A stretch of DNA of 11,379 nucleotides. Source: Loktanella sp. GTDB lineage: Bacteria > Pseudomonadota > Alphaproteobacteria > Rhodobacterales > Rhodobacteraceae. The notes beneath the pieces were generated by a model. That model was not told the origin of the DNA. It did not search any database and saw only the letters and a program-made list of their open reading frames with translations. This document shows, piece after piece, positions 1 through 6,141 of the stretch; the stretch's first letter is position 1, and each line of letters begins with the position of its first letter. The stretch spans positions 1 through 11,379 of the forward strand of contig PUNR01000330.1 in assembly GCA_003551805.1 (NCBI GenBank), in the 5' to 3' direction. Both the position numbers and the translations under genes were made by a program.

Positions 1-523
1 CGAGCAGCGCAAGCGCCAGCTTCACCCCCCAGTCGGCGACGGCCAGGCTGATCCACAGCGGCACCTCGGGGAACAACAGTTTCAGGGTCAGCGACCCCGC
101 AAACAACGCGCCCGCGCTGTCGATCACAATGGCCGTAAACACCGAAAACGCCGCGAAAACCTTGCGCGACCGCGTGTCATAGCGCCGTTCCAGAAATTCC
201 GGCATCGTGCTGACCTTGGATCGCAAATAGAACGGCAGCACGAACAGCGAGAAAAAGATCAGCACCAGCGTCGCGGTCCATTCGTAGTTCCAGACCGCAA
301 TGCCGTGTTCATAGCCCGCCCCTGCCAGACCAACAAAGGACGTGCCGGACAGATTGGCCGACATCATCGAAATGCCGATAACCGGCCAGAGAACGCCGCC
401 GCCGCCCAGATAGCTTTTGCTATCCTTCTGGGACCGGCTGACCCACAGCCCGATCCCCATAACGACAACGATGTAAACTACAGCGATCGTGAAATCCGGG
501 GTGGTGACGGTAAATTCTGGCAT
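1..523 (-). CDS. Sodium:solute symporter (SSS family), C-terminus beyond the left edge
   Basis: Partial gene: the first 174 residues are in the window and the rest lies beyond base 1. Reading the reverse strand from ATG 523 gives hydrophobic segments at about residues 11-28, 44-70, 83-100 and 122-145. The family-typical stretch ISMMSANLSGTSFVGLAGAG sits at residues 51-70, followed by the EW and STMPEFLERRY motifs (residues 81-82 and 105-115) seen in SGLT-like members. SSS proteins are inner-membrane carriers that couple Na+ influx to uptake of sugars, amino acids or organic acids; the substrate cannot be told from this fragment. The start is supported by GGAGA seven bases upstream. A GGAAC-N17-GTT stress-type promoter lies 32 bases before the start, so the gene probably belongs to the same regulon as its neighbours. 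A sugar or polyol substrate would fit the dehydrogenase operon nearby, but that is only inference. Confidence 0.88.
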   Translation of the reverse strand, partial: MPEFTVTTPDFTIAVVYIVVVMGIGLWVSRSQKDSKSYLGGGGVLWPVIGISMMSANLSGTSFVGLAGAGYEHGIAVWNYEWTATLVLIFFSLFVLPFYLRSKVSTMPEFLERRYDTRSRKVFAAFSVFTAIVIDSAGALFAGSLTLKLLFPEVPLWISLAVADWGVKLALALL

Positions 524-554
524 GCTGTTTCTCCGACAATCTGGAAATTCATCA

Positions 555-579
555 AACAGCCGGATCACGACCTTGTTCC
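555..579 (-). promoter_or_regulatory. EcfG/RpoE2-type promoter for the symporter gene
   Basis: On the minus strand GGAAC (579-575) is followed by a 17-base spacer ending in CT and then GTT (557-555). This fits the general stress sigma consensus GGAAC-N16-17-cGTT, except that T replaces C before GTT. The expected transcript start would leave a leader of roughly 25 bases before ATG 523. An inverted repeat TCACGA/TCGTGA (565-570 and 584-589) brackets the GGAAC box and could be an operator. Confidence 0.7.
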
Positions 580-624
580 CGGATCGTGAGAAAAATCCGA
601 CAAGGTAGGCAGAACATCAGTTCT

Positions 625-649
625 GGAACATTCTGCCAGAGCCCCTGTT
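625..649 (+). promoter_or_regulatory. EcfG/RpoE2-type promoter for the DUF1622 gene
   Basis: GGAAC (625-629), a 17-base spacer beginning ATT and ending CCT, then GTT (647-649), located 42 bases upstream of ATG 692. It is divergent from the symporter promoter, so the 168-base intergenic region carries two opposed copies of the element. Confidence 0.72.
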
Positions 650-691
650 CATCATCACACACTGACCAATCATGACCGCGACAGGAGATGC

Positions 692-1063
692 ATGACAGCC
701 GCCCTCCGACACGATTACCTGAATGCAATTGCACAATCGCTGGAACTGATGGGCGTTCTCGCGATTGCCGCGGGCGCTGTATTTGCTGTGTGCGAAGGCC
801 TGCGAAATCTGATCCGGGGGGCAAGCGGGAAAAATATCTACGATCTGTTCCGCACACGGTTGGCAAAAAGCATCCTGATCGGCGTCGAATTCCTGATTGC
901 GGCAGATATCGTGGGCACGGTGATTATTGATCCGAGCGCCGAAAGTCTCGGCATTCTTGCGATCATCGTCCTGATCCGTACCTTACTCAGCTTCACGCTT
1001 GAGGTCGAGATTGAAGGCCGATGGCCGTGGCAACGTAAACGCAATCGGCATGAGGATGAGTAA
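692..1063 (+). CDS. DUF1622 family inner-membrane protein
   Basis: A 123-residue protein with three predicted membrane helices at about residues 18-36, 60-79 and 86-104 and a very basic/acidic C-terminal tail. The features LIGVEFLIAADIVGTV (residues 62-77) and IRTLLSFTLEVEIEGRWPW (residues 95-113) are hallmarks of DUF1622 (Pfam PF07784), a family of unknown biochemical function. The length is normal for the family. The start at 692 is chosen because AGGAG lies at 683-687, although the four-base spacing is short. ATG 688 is in another frame and gives no recognisable protein. The gene stands alone and runs towards exoD, whose stop is 20 bases away. A GGAAC-N17-GTT promoter upstream points to general stress control. 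Confidence 0.88.
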   Translation: MTAALRHDYLNAIAQSLELMGVLAIAAGAVFAVCEGLRNLIRGASGKNIYDLFRTRLAKSILIGVEFLIAADIVGTVIIDPSAESLGILAIIVLIRTLLSFTLEVEIEGRWPWQRKRNRHEDE

Positions 1064-1082
1064 TCCGTACTCAGACAGGCAA

Positions 1083-1706
1083 TCAGCCGAAAACCGAGGA
1101 AATGACACCACGCGCAAGGCTACTGAACACCACCGCGCCGCCGATCGCCACCACAACACCCGCAAGCGCGAAAAACCCGTCATCAGACATCAGCGACACA
1201 GCCACCAGACAGACCGCAAAGGCCGCAATCGAGGATGTCAGCGGCACCAGTTCCATGACCGGCATCGCCAGACCGCACAGAACGCACAAGACCTGCAGCG
1301 GCAGCACCGCAGGCCAGCGCAGCAACCAAGTCAACCGGGGTCGCGTGACACGGTCAACCCAACGCACCGGCTTGCGCACGAAATTCAGCATCCGGTCGAA
1401 CCGGTCCTGATCCAGCTTGCGGGTCATCAGCCAGTCAGGCAGCCAGATATGATCGCGCCCGAAAACCATCTGGATCGAAATCAGCGCGATAATCAGCCCA
1501 CAGATCGTCGGCAAAACCGGAATGCCACTGGCTGGAGAGGCGACAACCATGGCCGGAACCAGCAGCATCGCCCCGAAGGATGCACTGCCCAATTCTTCAA
1601 TGATATCGCGCACTGTCGGTGATTTGTCCTCACCGACCTCGCGCAGGGTTTCGACAATCTCGCCGATCTCTTGATGGGAATTGTCCCCGCTGCCTGCGCT
1701 TGTCAT
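1083..1706 (-). CDS. exoD: ExoD family membrane protein (exopolysaccharide synthesis, ExoD)
   Basis: A 207-residue protein matching the ExoD family (Pfam PF06055). It has a charged N-terminal region (residues 12-40, including TLREVGEDKSPTVRDIIEELG) and then hydrophobic segments at about 44-57, 63-82, 133-149, 157-174 and 178-197. The PxxCGLIIALISIQMVFG stretch near residues 66-83 and the RWPAVLPLQVLCVLCGLAMPVMELVP stretch (130-155, described here by position) are characteristic. ExoD was named from Sinorhizobium meliloti mutants with altered exopolysaccharide and alkali sensitivity; its molecular role is unresolved. ATG 1706 has only a poor Shine-Dalgarno sequence, but it overlaps the TGA of a 27-codon ORF that has a good one, suggesting translational coupling. 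A GGAAC-N17-GTT promoter lies 116 bases upstream. Read-through from the dehydrogenase operon, which ends at 1869 on the same strand, is also possible. Confidence 0.88.
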   Translation of the reverse strand: MTSAGSGDNSHQEIGEIVETLREVGEDKSPTVRDIIEELGSASFGAMLLVPAMVVASPASGIPVLPTICGLIIALISIQMVFGRDHIWLPDWLMTRKLDQDRFDRMLNFVRKPVRWVDRVTRPRLTWLLRWPAVLPLQVLCVLCGLAMPVMELVPLTSSIAAFAVCLVAVSLMSDDGFFALAGVVVAIGGAVVFSSLARGVISSVFG

Positions 1707-1786
1707 TTACAACCGCCCCGCAGTTTGCACGATGCGCCCACTGACAATGGCTGGTTTGCAAAAACATGGCCCAAAGGACTAAACAT
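1703..1786 (-). CDS. Putative 27-residue leader ORF coupled to exoD
   Basis: A short ORF starts at ATG 1786 with GGAG six bases upstream. It encodes 27 residues starting MFSPLGHVFANQPL and ending in LRGGCK. Its TGA overlaps the ATG of exoD in an ATGA arrangement. It lies between the stress-type promoter (1822-1846) and exoD, so any transcript from that promoter carries it. No homology is recognised. It could be a leader peptide that loads ribosomes for exoD, or a chance ORF; the good ribosome binding site and the exact overlap favour a real translation unit. Confidence 0.45.
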   Translation of the reverse strand: MFSPLGHVFANQPLSVGASCKLRGGCK

Positions 1787-1821
1787 CGCCTACTCCGCAT
1801 TTGCTGAACTGGTGATGCCAG

Positions 1822-1846
1822 AACATTAAGCGTCAGGGAAAGTTCC
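1822..1846 (-). promoter_or_regulatory. EcfG/RpoE2-type promoter for exoD
   Basis: On the minus strand GGAAC (1846-1842), 17-base spacer, then GTT (1824-1822). The GGAAC box lies inside a perfect palindrome AGGGAA-AG-TTCCCT (1835-1848 on the plus strand). The element begins only 22 bases after the cytochrome stop codon, so exoD has its own promoter in addition to possible read-through. Confidence 0.65.
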
Positions 1847-1868
1847 CTTTCGACACACATGACAGCGC

Positions 1869-3095
1869 TTAATCCTCGGCCAGCGTTTCGCGCAAGTCGG
1901 CAACGTCAGAGGCACTGACGGCCGGTCCGTTGTTGCCCCAAGCGTTACGCATATAAGTGATGAGATCGGCGATCTGATCGTCGTCGAGTTTCCAATCAAA
2001 GGCAGGCATAGCCAGCGGGCCGGGATGGTCGTTGGTCGGTATGGCTTGCGCCCCTTCCAGAATGATGCGGATCAGTGTGGTCGGGTCATCCGACTGCACC
2101 TTGTTGGACCCCGCAAGGCGGGCAAACATATATGCCTCGCCACTGCCGTCCGCGTGATGACAGGCGGCGCAATTATCGAAATAGGTTGCCTGTCCCGCTT
2201 GAAACACAGCTTCTTGAGGGGGATCGCTGGCATCGCGCGGCGTGTCTTCAAGCGATTTGAGATAGGTAGCTATGGCACTCAGGTCGCCTTCTGTCAGATG
2301 CTGGGTAGAAAATTCCACCACTTCGCCCATCCGCGTCATGGGCGCAGTATGTTCGTTCCGTCCACTGCCCAGATAGGCCACGATATCGTCGTGCGACCAA
2401 TGCGCGATGCCGCCGTGTTCGCCACCGCGGATATTAGGCGCATGCCAGTTTTCCAGCGTCGCGCCACGCAGGAATTCATCCTCCTGCTCGCCGCCCAATA
2501 TGTTGCGGTCGGTGTGACAAGCCCCGCAATGACCCGGCCCCGTGACCAGATAGGCGCCCCGGTTCCATTCGTCCGATTTATCCAGATCAGGCACAAACAC
2601 ACCCTGATCGAAATGTAGCGCGTTCCAGGCACTAATCGCAGTGCGTACCTGTAGCGGCAATAACAGCTCCTCTTCAGGGACGTGATCGGCCTCGACGGGG
2701 GGAATAGTGCGCAGATATTCATAGATCGCATCGACATCCTGCCGCGGCATCCGCGTGAAATGTGTATAGGGAAAGGCCGGATACATGTACGATCCGTCAC
2801 GCCGGCGGCCTTCGTGAAGGGCGCGCCAGAAATCATCGCGCGTCCAGCGGCCGATTCCGGTGGCGTCGTCCGAGGTAATATTTGGCGTAACGATCACGCC
2901 AAAAGGCGTCTCCATCTCGCGCCCGCCGGCCCAGGGTGTGCCGTCATGATCCAGATCGGTATGGCAACTGACGCAATTCGACGCAATCGCTAGATAGCGA
3001 CCACGCTCCATTTCGGACCATGACAGATCCTGCGCCGCTGCGGTTTGCATGATACCCGCCAGGCCCAAGGCCACTATCGCGCGCGCGCCGATCAT
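1869..3095 (-). CDS. Triheme cytochrome c subunit of a periplasmic FAD-GMC dehydrogenase
   Basis: A 408-residue precursor with a Sec signal peptide (hydrophobic residues 6-17, probable cleavage after the alanines near 19-21). Three heme-attachment motifs follow: CVSCH (41-45), CGACH (190-194) and CAACH (309-313). Each begins a cytochrome c domain ending in a helix of the D-x-x-A-x-Y-L type (121-128, 271-279, 374-381). This is the electron-transfer subunit of gluconate 2-dehydrogenase, FAD-glucose dehydrogenase and related complexes, passing electrons from the flavoprotein to quinone or other cytochromes. Its ATG overlaps the TGA of the flavoprotein gene in ATGA, the normal order for these operons. 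The C-terminus (after about 385) is hydrophilic with no anchor helix, unlike several membrane-bound relatives, so it may be soluble or peripheral. The substrate of the complex is unknown. Confidence 0.92.
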   Translation of the reverse strand: MIGARAIVALGLAGIMQTAAAQDLSWSEMERGRYLAIASNCVSCHTDLDHDGTPWAGGREMETPFGVIVTPNITSDDATGIGRWTRDDFWRALHEGRRRDGSYMYPAFPYTHFTRMPRQDVDAIYEYLRTIPPVEADHVPEEELLLPLQVRTAISAWNALHFDQGVFVPDLDKSDEWNRGAYLVTGPGHCGACHTDRNILGGEQEDEFLRGATLENWHAPNIRGGEHGGIAHWSHDDIVAYLGSGRNEHTAPMTRMGEVVEFSTQHLTEGDLSAIATYLKSLEDTPRDASDPPQEAVFQAGQATYFDNCAACHHADGSGEAYMFARLAGSNKVQSDDPTTLIRIILEGAQAIPTNDHPGPLAMPAFDWKLDDDQIADLITYMRNAWGNNGPAVSASDVADLRETLAED

Positions 3096-4852
3096 GCCTG
3101 CACCAGTGGGCCAGGGTCGCGCAGATATTGGTCGCGGATCGCGCGGGCCGAAAAATAGGTTAGCGCTGCAACGGTGCCAGTCGGATTATAGCCCGCATTC
3201 TGCGGAAAGGCCCCTGCCCCCATAACGAACAGATTGTGCAGATCCCAGCTTTGCAAATAGCGGTTGACGACGCTATCGTCAGGGCTGGCCCCCATGATGG
3301 TTCCGCCGGTGTTATGCGTGGTTTGATAAGGCCAGATGTCATACGAAGAATCCAGCGAATTTACCTTGATTTCGCGCCCGCCCATGCCGCGGGCAATATC
3401 AGCGGCAATCGGCGTGATATGTTCGCTAAGGCGGCGGTCGTTCACGGTAAAATCGTAGGTCATCCGCATCAAAGGCCGCCCGTAACGGTCCTTGTAGACC
3501 GGATCCAGATCAAGATAATTCTCGCGATGGGCCATCGACGCGCCATGTACCGACAGCGATGTGTGGCGCAGGAAATTCTTTCGCAACGCGCTTTTCCACT
3601 CCGCCCCCCATTCCGGCACGCCTTCGGGCACGGGCTGGTTTTCAATCGGGCGCGCATTGGTCGTCCAGCAGGCGATATAGGCGCCCCCGATAAACCCAAG
3701 CCCGGAATGGTCGAAATTATCGCCGTTGTAGTCATCGACAACCATACCAAGCGCCCCTGCGCCGATGTACTCATTGGTATAGGCATCGTCGTAGAACACA
3801 TCGACGCCTGACATCACCTGATAGGTGTAGTTGCGCCCGACCTGACCTTCGCCTGTGGCCGGATTGTAAATCTCGCCAATGCCGGACAGCATCATCAACC
3901 GCGTGTTGGACAGCTGATAGCCGCATAGAATGACAATCTGGGCGGGCTGTTCATGCAAATCACCATGGGCATCGACATAGGTCACGCCAGTCGCACGTGT
4001 ATTGTCGCGATCTTTGTTGACATGCAGCACGTCGCAATATGTGCGCAGGCGAAAATTGGGCCGCTGCATGACAATCGGCAGGATCGTGGTCTGCGGGCTT
4101 GCCTTTGAATAGTTTCCGCAGCCGAATTTTTCGCAAAAGCCGCAATAGGTACAAGGTGCAAGTCTGACACCCAAAGGGTTGGTATAACCCCTGCTCATAT
4201 TCGCGGAAGGTCCGGGATAGGGGTGCAACCCCATGTCATGCGCGCCTTGCGCAAAACGGTGCTGCGAGAATGTCATTTCCATCGGCGGATTGGGGTATTC
4301 GTCGCTGCGCCAGCCTTCGAACGGATTGCCACCCGCGCGGATATCGCCGCGCAGGTTGCCCGCCTGACCGGAAATACCGCAAAGCTTTTCAAACTGGTCG
4401 AAATAAGGTTCCAGCTCGTCATAGGTGACAGGATAATCCTGCACGGTCATATCATCGGGCAACGGACCATAGCGGTCTTCGTTATGGCTGCGGGCCAGAA
4501 AATCCGACGGCAGGAACCGAAAGGTCTGCCCGTTCCAATGGACCCCGCCACCGCCAACGCCGACACCGGGCAGATACGACCCCCAGCGCCGGATCGGCAA
4601 AGCTGTCTGGCCGCGCCGGTTGCGAAAGGTCTGGGTTTCCTGTGCGGTTTCCTGAAACATCTCGTGGCGCCAGTAATAGCGTAATTCGTCGGGGGCGTGT
4701 GTCGTTGGAAAATCTGTCGGCGTGTCGCGCCAGCCACCGCGTTCCAGTGCGACAACCTCCAGTCCGTCTTGCGTCAATTCATGGGCCAGAATGGCAGCCG
4801 TCCAGCCGAAACCCACCAGAACGACATCTACCTCACGGTGCAATTGCGTCAT
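3092..4852 (-). CDS. GMC-family FAD-dependent dehydrogenase, large catalytic subunit
   Basis: The catalytic subunit, 586 residues from ATG 4852, of a gluconate 2-dehydrogenase/FAD-glucose dehydrogenase-type complex; such enzymes oxidise sugars, sugar acids or polyols in the periplasm. The FAD-binding fold starts at residues 8-18 (VDVVLVGFGWT) with ALERG at 35-39. GVGVGGGGVHWNG (96-108) follows, and the conserved C-terminal part carries TTHNTGGTIMG with His513 and GYNPTGTV with Asn556, the expected GMC active-site pair. A cysteine cluster at 234, 237, 240 and 245 may bind an iron-sulfur cluster, as in related FAD-glucose dehydrogenases. It has no signal peptide and is probably exported with its Tat-signal partner. 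AAGGGAG at 4865-4859 with six-base spacing fixes the start and overlaps the small-subunit stop. The open frame extends up to 5026 but would overlap the small subunit and precede the flavin fold. Confidence 0.93.
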   Translation of the reverse strand: MTQLHREVDVVLVGFGWTAAILAHELTQDGLEVVALERGGWRDTPTDFPTTHAPDELRYYWRHEMFQETAQETQTFRNRRGQTALPIRRWGSYLPGVGVGGGGVHWNGQTFRFLPSDFLARSHNEDRYGPLPDDMTVQDYPVTYDELEPYFDQFEKLCGISGQAGNLRGDIRAGGNPFEGWRSDEYPNPPMEMTFSQHRFAQGAHDMGLHPYPGPSANMSRGYTNPLGVRLAPCTYCGFCEKFGCGNYSKASPQTTILPIVMQRPNFRLRTYCDVLHVNKDRDNTRATGVTYVDAHGDLHEQPAQIVILCGYQLSNTRLMMLSGIGEIYNPATGEGQVGRNYTYQVMSGVDVFYDDAYTNEYIGAGALGMVVDDYNGDNFDHSGLGFIGGAYIACWTTNARPIENQPVPEGVPEWGAEWKSALRKNFLRHTSLSVHGASMAHRENYLDLDPVYKDRYGRPLMRMTYDFTVNDRRLSEHITPIAADIARGMGGREIKVNSLDSSYDIWPYQTTHNTGGTIMGASPDDSVVNRYLQSWDLHNLFVMGAGAFPQNAGYNPTGTVAALTYFSARAIRDQYLRDPGPLVQA

Positions 4853-4858
4853 TGTTCG

Positions 4859-4865
4859 CTCCCTT
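4859..4865 (-). promoter_or_regulatory. Ribosome binding site deciding the GMC subunit start
   Basis: AAGGGAG on the minus strand, six bases before ATG 4852. It overlaps the TAA stop of the small-subunit gene (4866-4864), so translation of the two subunits is likely coupled. It is the main argument against the longer upstream start in the same frame. Confidence 0.75.
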
Positions 4866-5604
4866 ATTGTCTTGTCCAGGCGGGTCGCCCCATCAGGCCG
4901 ACCGGTGGCATATCGATCGACGCGCCGTTGTGATGCAGGAAATCGCGATAGTCGTAGCGCGCGCCCGGAAACCCGACCATGCGCCAGCCCACCATGTCGC
5001 GGTTGCCACCATAGACCGGGTCGCAAAAGAACCCTTCAATCGTCATTTCGCGCATGAAGTCAAAAAATTGCGCCGCATTGGTGCTGCCAAGGTCGATTTC
5101 ACCGTCTTCCATCGCCCTGAGAATGTCATCCTGCGTGTCATCCTCAAGTGCGGCAAAGCCCGCGCCGTGGTTGTCGCGACAATGCTGTTCAAGCGCCGCA
5201 AGGCCTGTTCGCCATAATTCGGCAGGGGGATGGGGCGCCTGATAGCCTTGGGTTTCCAGCGGTTCGGGGAACGGCCCCTGCATGTACCAACGCTGACCAC
5301 GTCCGTAAAATCCAGCCAGCTGATGGTCGATGAAATCTGCAACACCGGCCTCTTTTGCGCCGGGGCCGGTGTCGTCAGACGGGATGATCCGTGCGGTAAT
5401 CGCATCGACCATGGCATATTCGGAAGCAGCAAAATAACGCGCGTCGGTTATACCGGCATAGGGCGGGCTAGCAGCGCCTGCAGACCAAGGCATGTTGGCG
5501 CCGCCAAATTCAAGGGCACGCAAAGCCGACGGCATGACGAGCGCCGTAAACCCTAACAAACTTCCGCGTAAGAAACTGCGCCGTCCCAGATGCCCCTGCT
5601 GCAT
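4864..5604 (-). CDS. Tat-exported small subunit (gluconate 2-dehydrogenase subunit 3 family)
   Basis: A 246-residue protein, first gene of the three-gene dehydrogenase operon. The N-terminus has a twin-arginine signal, GRRSFLRGSLLG (7-18), followed by a hydrophobic stretch to about residue 30, so it should be exported folded and probably carries the leaderless flavoprotein subunit with it. The body matches gluconate 2-dehydrogenase subunit 3 (Pfam PF13618). Typical features are the ITARIIPSDDTGPGAKEAGVADFID region at 69-93 and the C-terminal FFCDPVYGGNRDMVGWRMVGFPG region at 192-214. In characterised FAD-glucose dehydrogenases this subunit acts as a maturation or chaperone partner. The start at 5604 is supported by GGAG six bases upstream. 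A GGAAC-N17-GTT element lies 39 bases before the start, putting the whole operon under likely stress-sigma control. Confidence 0.92.
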   Translation of the reverse strand: MQQGHLGRRSFLRGSLLGFTALVMPSALRALEFGGANMPWSAGAASPPYAGITDARYFAASEYAMVDAITARIIPSDDTGPGAKEAGVADFIDHQLAGFYGRGQRWYMQGPFPEPLETQGYQAPHPPAELWRTGLAALEQHCRDNHGAGFAALEDDTQDDILRAMEDGEIDLGSTNAAQFFDFMREMTIEGFFCDPVYGGNRDMVGWRMVGFPGARYDYRDFLHHNGASIDMPPVGLMGRPAWTRQ

Positions 5605-5642
5605 GAACCTCTCCGAATGATAATCTGCTTAGAGGGGCTTCA

Positions 5643-5667
5643 AACAAGTGGGTCTGAAATTTGTTCC
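5643..5667 (-). promoter_or_regulatory. EcfG/RpoE2-type promoter for the dehydrogenase operon
   Basis: On the minus strand GGAAC (5667-5663), a 17-base spacer ending in CTT, then GTT (5645-5643). It sits 39 bases upstream of ATG 5604 and would drive all three dehydrogenase genes. Confidence 0.7.
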
Positions 5668-5782
5668 AGAAAGGATGCGCGCTGCACTTTTTGCCCCGTT
5701 GTTGGACGGAACTGCCGCCTAAAAGCCACAGAAGGTCTTTTGTGTGGTGCAGCAAATGCGCCGAAGTATCGTAATAGTACTG

Positions 5783-5798
5783 TGATCCAGTCGGATCA
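5783..5798. promoter_or_regulatory. Palindrome upstream of the NepR-like ORF, possible operator
   Basis: TGATCC (5783-5788), AGTC, then GGATCA (5793-5798) form a perfect six-base inverted repeat 45 bases before GTG 5843. No GGAAC element faces this gene, so the palindrome is the only visible candidate control site. It could equally be a small hairpin or chance. Confidence 0.3.
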
Positions 5799-5842
5799 GT
5801 GCCACGTATCAGGCCCGCGCATCGAAAAAGGATTCATACTAA

Positions 5843-6004
5843 GTGCAAGACGAGTATACCGCAGGCAAAAGTCTGGAACACGACATGAAGCAGCTTTTTG
5901 TTCGCCTGGAAGACGAACCGGTTTCCGATGAAATCCGCGAACTTGCCAAGAAGCTGCAAAAACACGTTGATGACAGCCGCGATGCCGCGAAAGACGACGT
6001 CTGA
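5843..6004 (+). CDS. Small NepR-like protein (possible anti-sigma factor)
   Basis: A 53-residue ORF opening with GTG 5843, directly after an in-frame TAA; AAAAAGGA lies ten bases upstream. Internal ATG 5885 would give a shorter form. Residues 11-41 contain LEHDMKQLFVRLEDEPVSDE followed by IRELAKKLQKH. This resembles the core of alphaproteobacterial NepR proteins, in which L-x-x-x-Y/F, E-P-x-P-D and a L-L-x-x-L helix bind sigma-EcfG; the second proline of EPxPD is serine here (EPVSD, 25-29). NepR sequesters EcfG until phosphorylated PhyR releases it. The similarity is by eye and short. The gene's position in a cluster of EcfG-type promoters is supporting context. No phyR, ecfG or histidine kinase is in the window, so it would be an orphan paralogue or unrelated. 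Confidence 0.55.
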   Translation: MQDEYTAGKSLEHDMKQLFVRLEDEPVSDEIRELAKKLQKHVDDSRDAAKDDV

Positions 6005-6039
6005 TTCCGCTTTAGTTGCATTATTGAACATGCGCTGAC

Positions 6040-6058
6040 CCACCGCCCTTATCGGTGG
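6040..6058 (+). terminator. Weak hairpin after the NepR-like ORF
   Basis: CCACCG (6040-6045), seven-base loop, CGGTGG (6053-6058), beginning 36 bases after the stop codon at 6004. There is no T-tract after it, so intrinsic termination is doubtful. Confidence 0.3.
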
Positions 6059-6109
6059 TCGCAAATACAGCACGCAACTTCAGCACACCAATGTCCCGCG
6101 TTTTTTTCG

Positions 6110-6134
6110 GGAACAAGCAGTCCTGCAATCTGTT
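6110..6134 (+). promoter_or_regulatory. EcfG/RpoE2-type promoter for the mscS transcription unit
   Basis: GGAAC (6110-6114), a 17-base spacer ending in CT, then GTT (6132-6134), preceded by a run of seven T (6101-6107). The nearest convincing start codon is about 250 bases downstream (6384), so the transcript would have an unusually long leader compared with the 25-50 base leaders of most other copies in the window. Confidence 0.68.
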
Positions 6135-6141
6135 CATCACA

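Noticed and set aside
552..866. 104-codon minus-strand frame across the symporter/DUF1622 divergent region
   Set aside because: It runs through both predicted promoters and into the DUF1622 gene on the wrong strand, with cysteine- and arginine-rich shadow composition.
999..1622. 207-codon plus-strand open frame opposite exoD
   Set aside because: It is extremely rich in R, Q, H and N without hydrophobic core and is the complement of a convincing membrane-protein gene.
2025..4684. Plus-strand frames of 150-200 codons opposite the cytochrome and GMC genes
   Set aside because: They are complements of strongly supported genes, lack ribosome binding sites and show no family features.
4853..5026. 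Longer N-terminus for the GMC flavoprotein starting at 5026
   Set aside because: The extra 58 residues overlap the small-subunit gene, contain no fold, and precede the FAD-binding motif; ATG 4852 has a proper ribosome binding site.
5708..5732. GGAAC at 5708-5712 as a stress promoter for the NepR-like gene
   Set aside because: No GTT occurs at 16-18 bases downstream; the sequence there is CAGAAGG.
5873..5897. GGAAC inside the NepR-like ORF (around 5876) as a promoter
   Set aside because: At the 17-base offset the sequence is TTT, not GTT; it does not match the otherwise invariant pattern.
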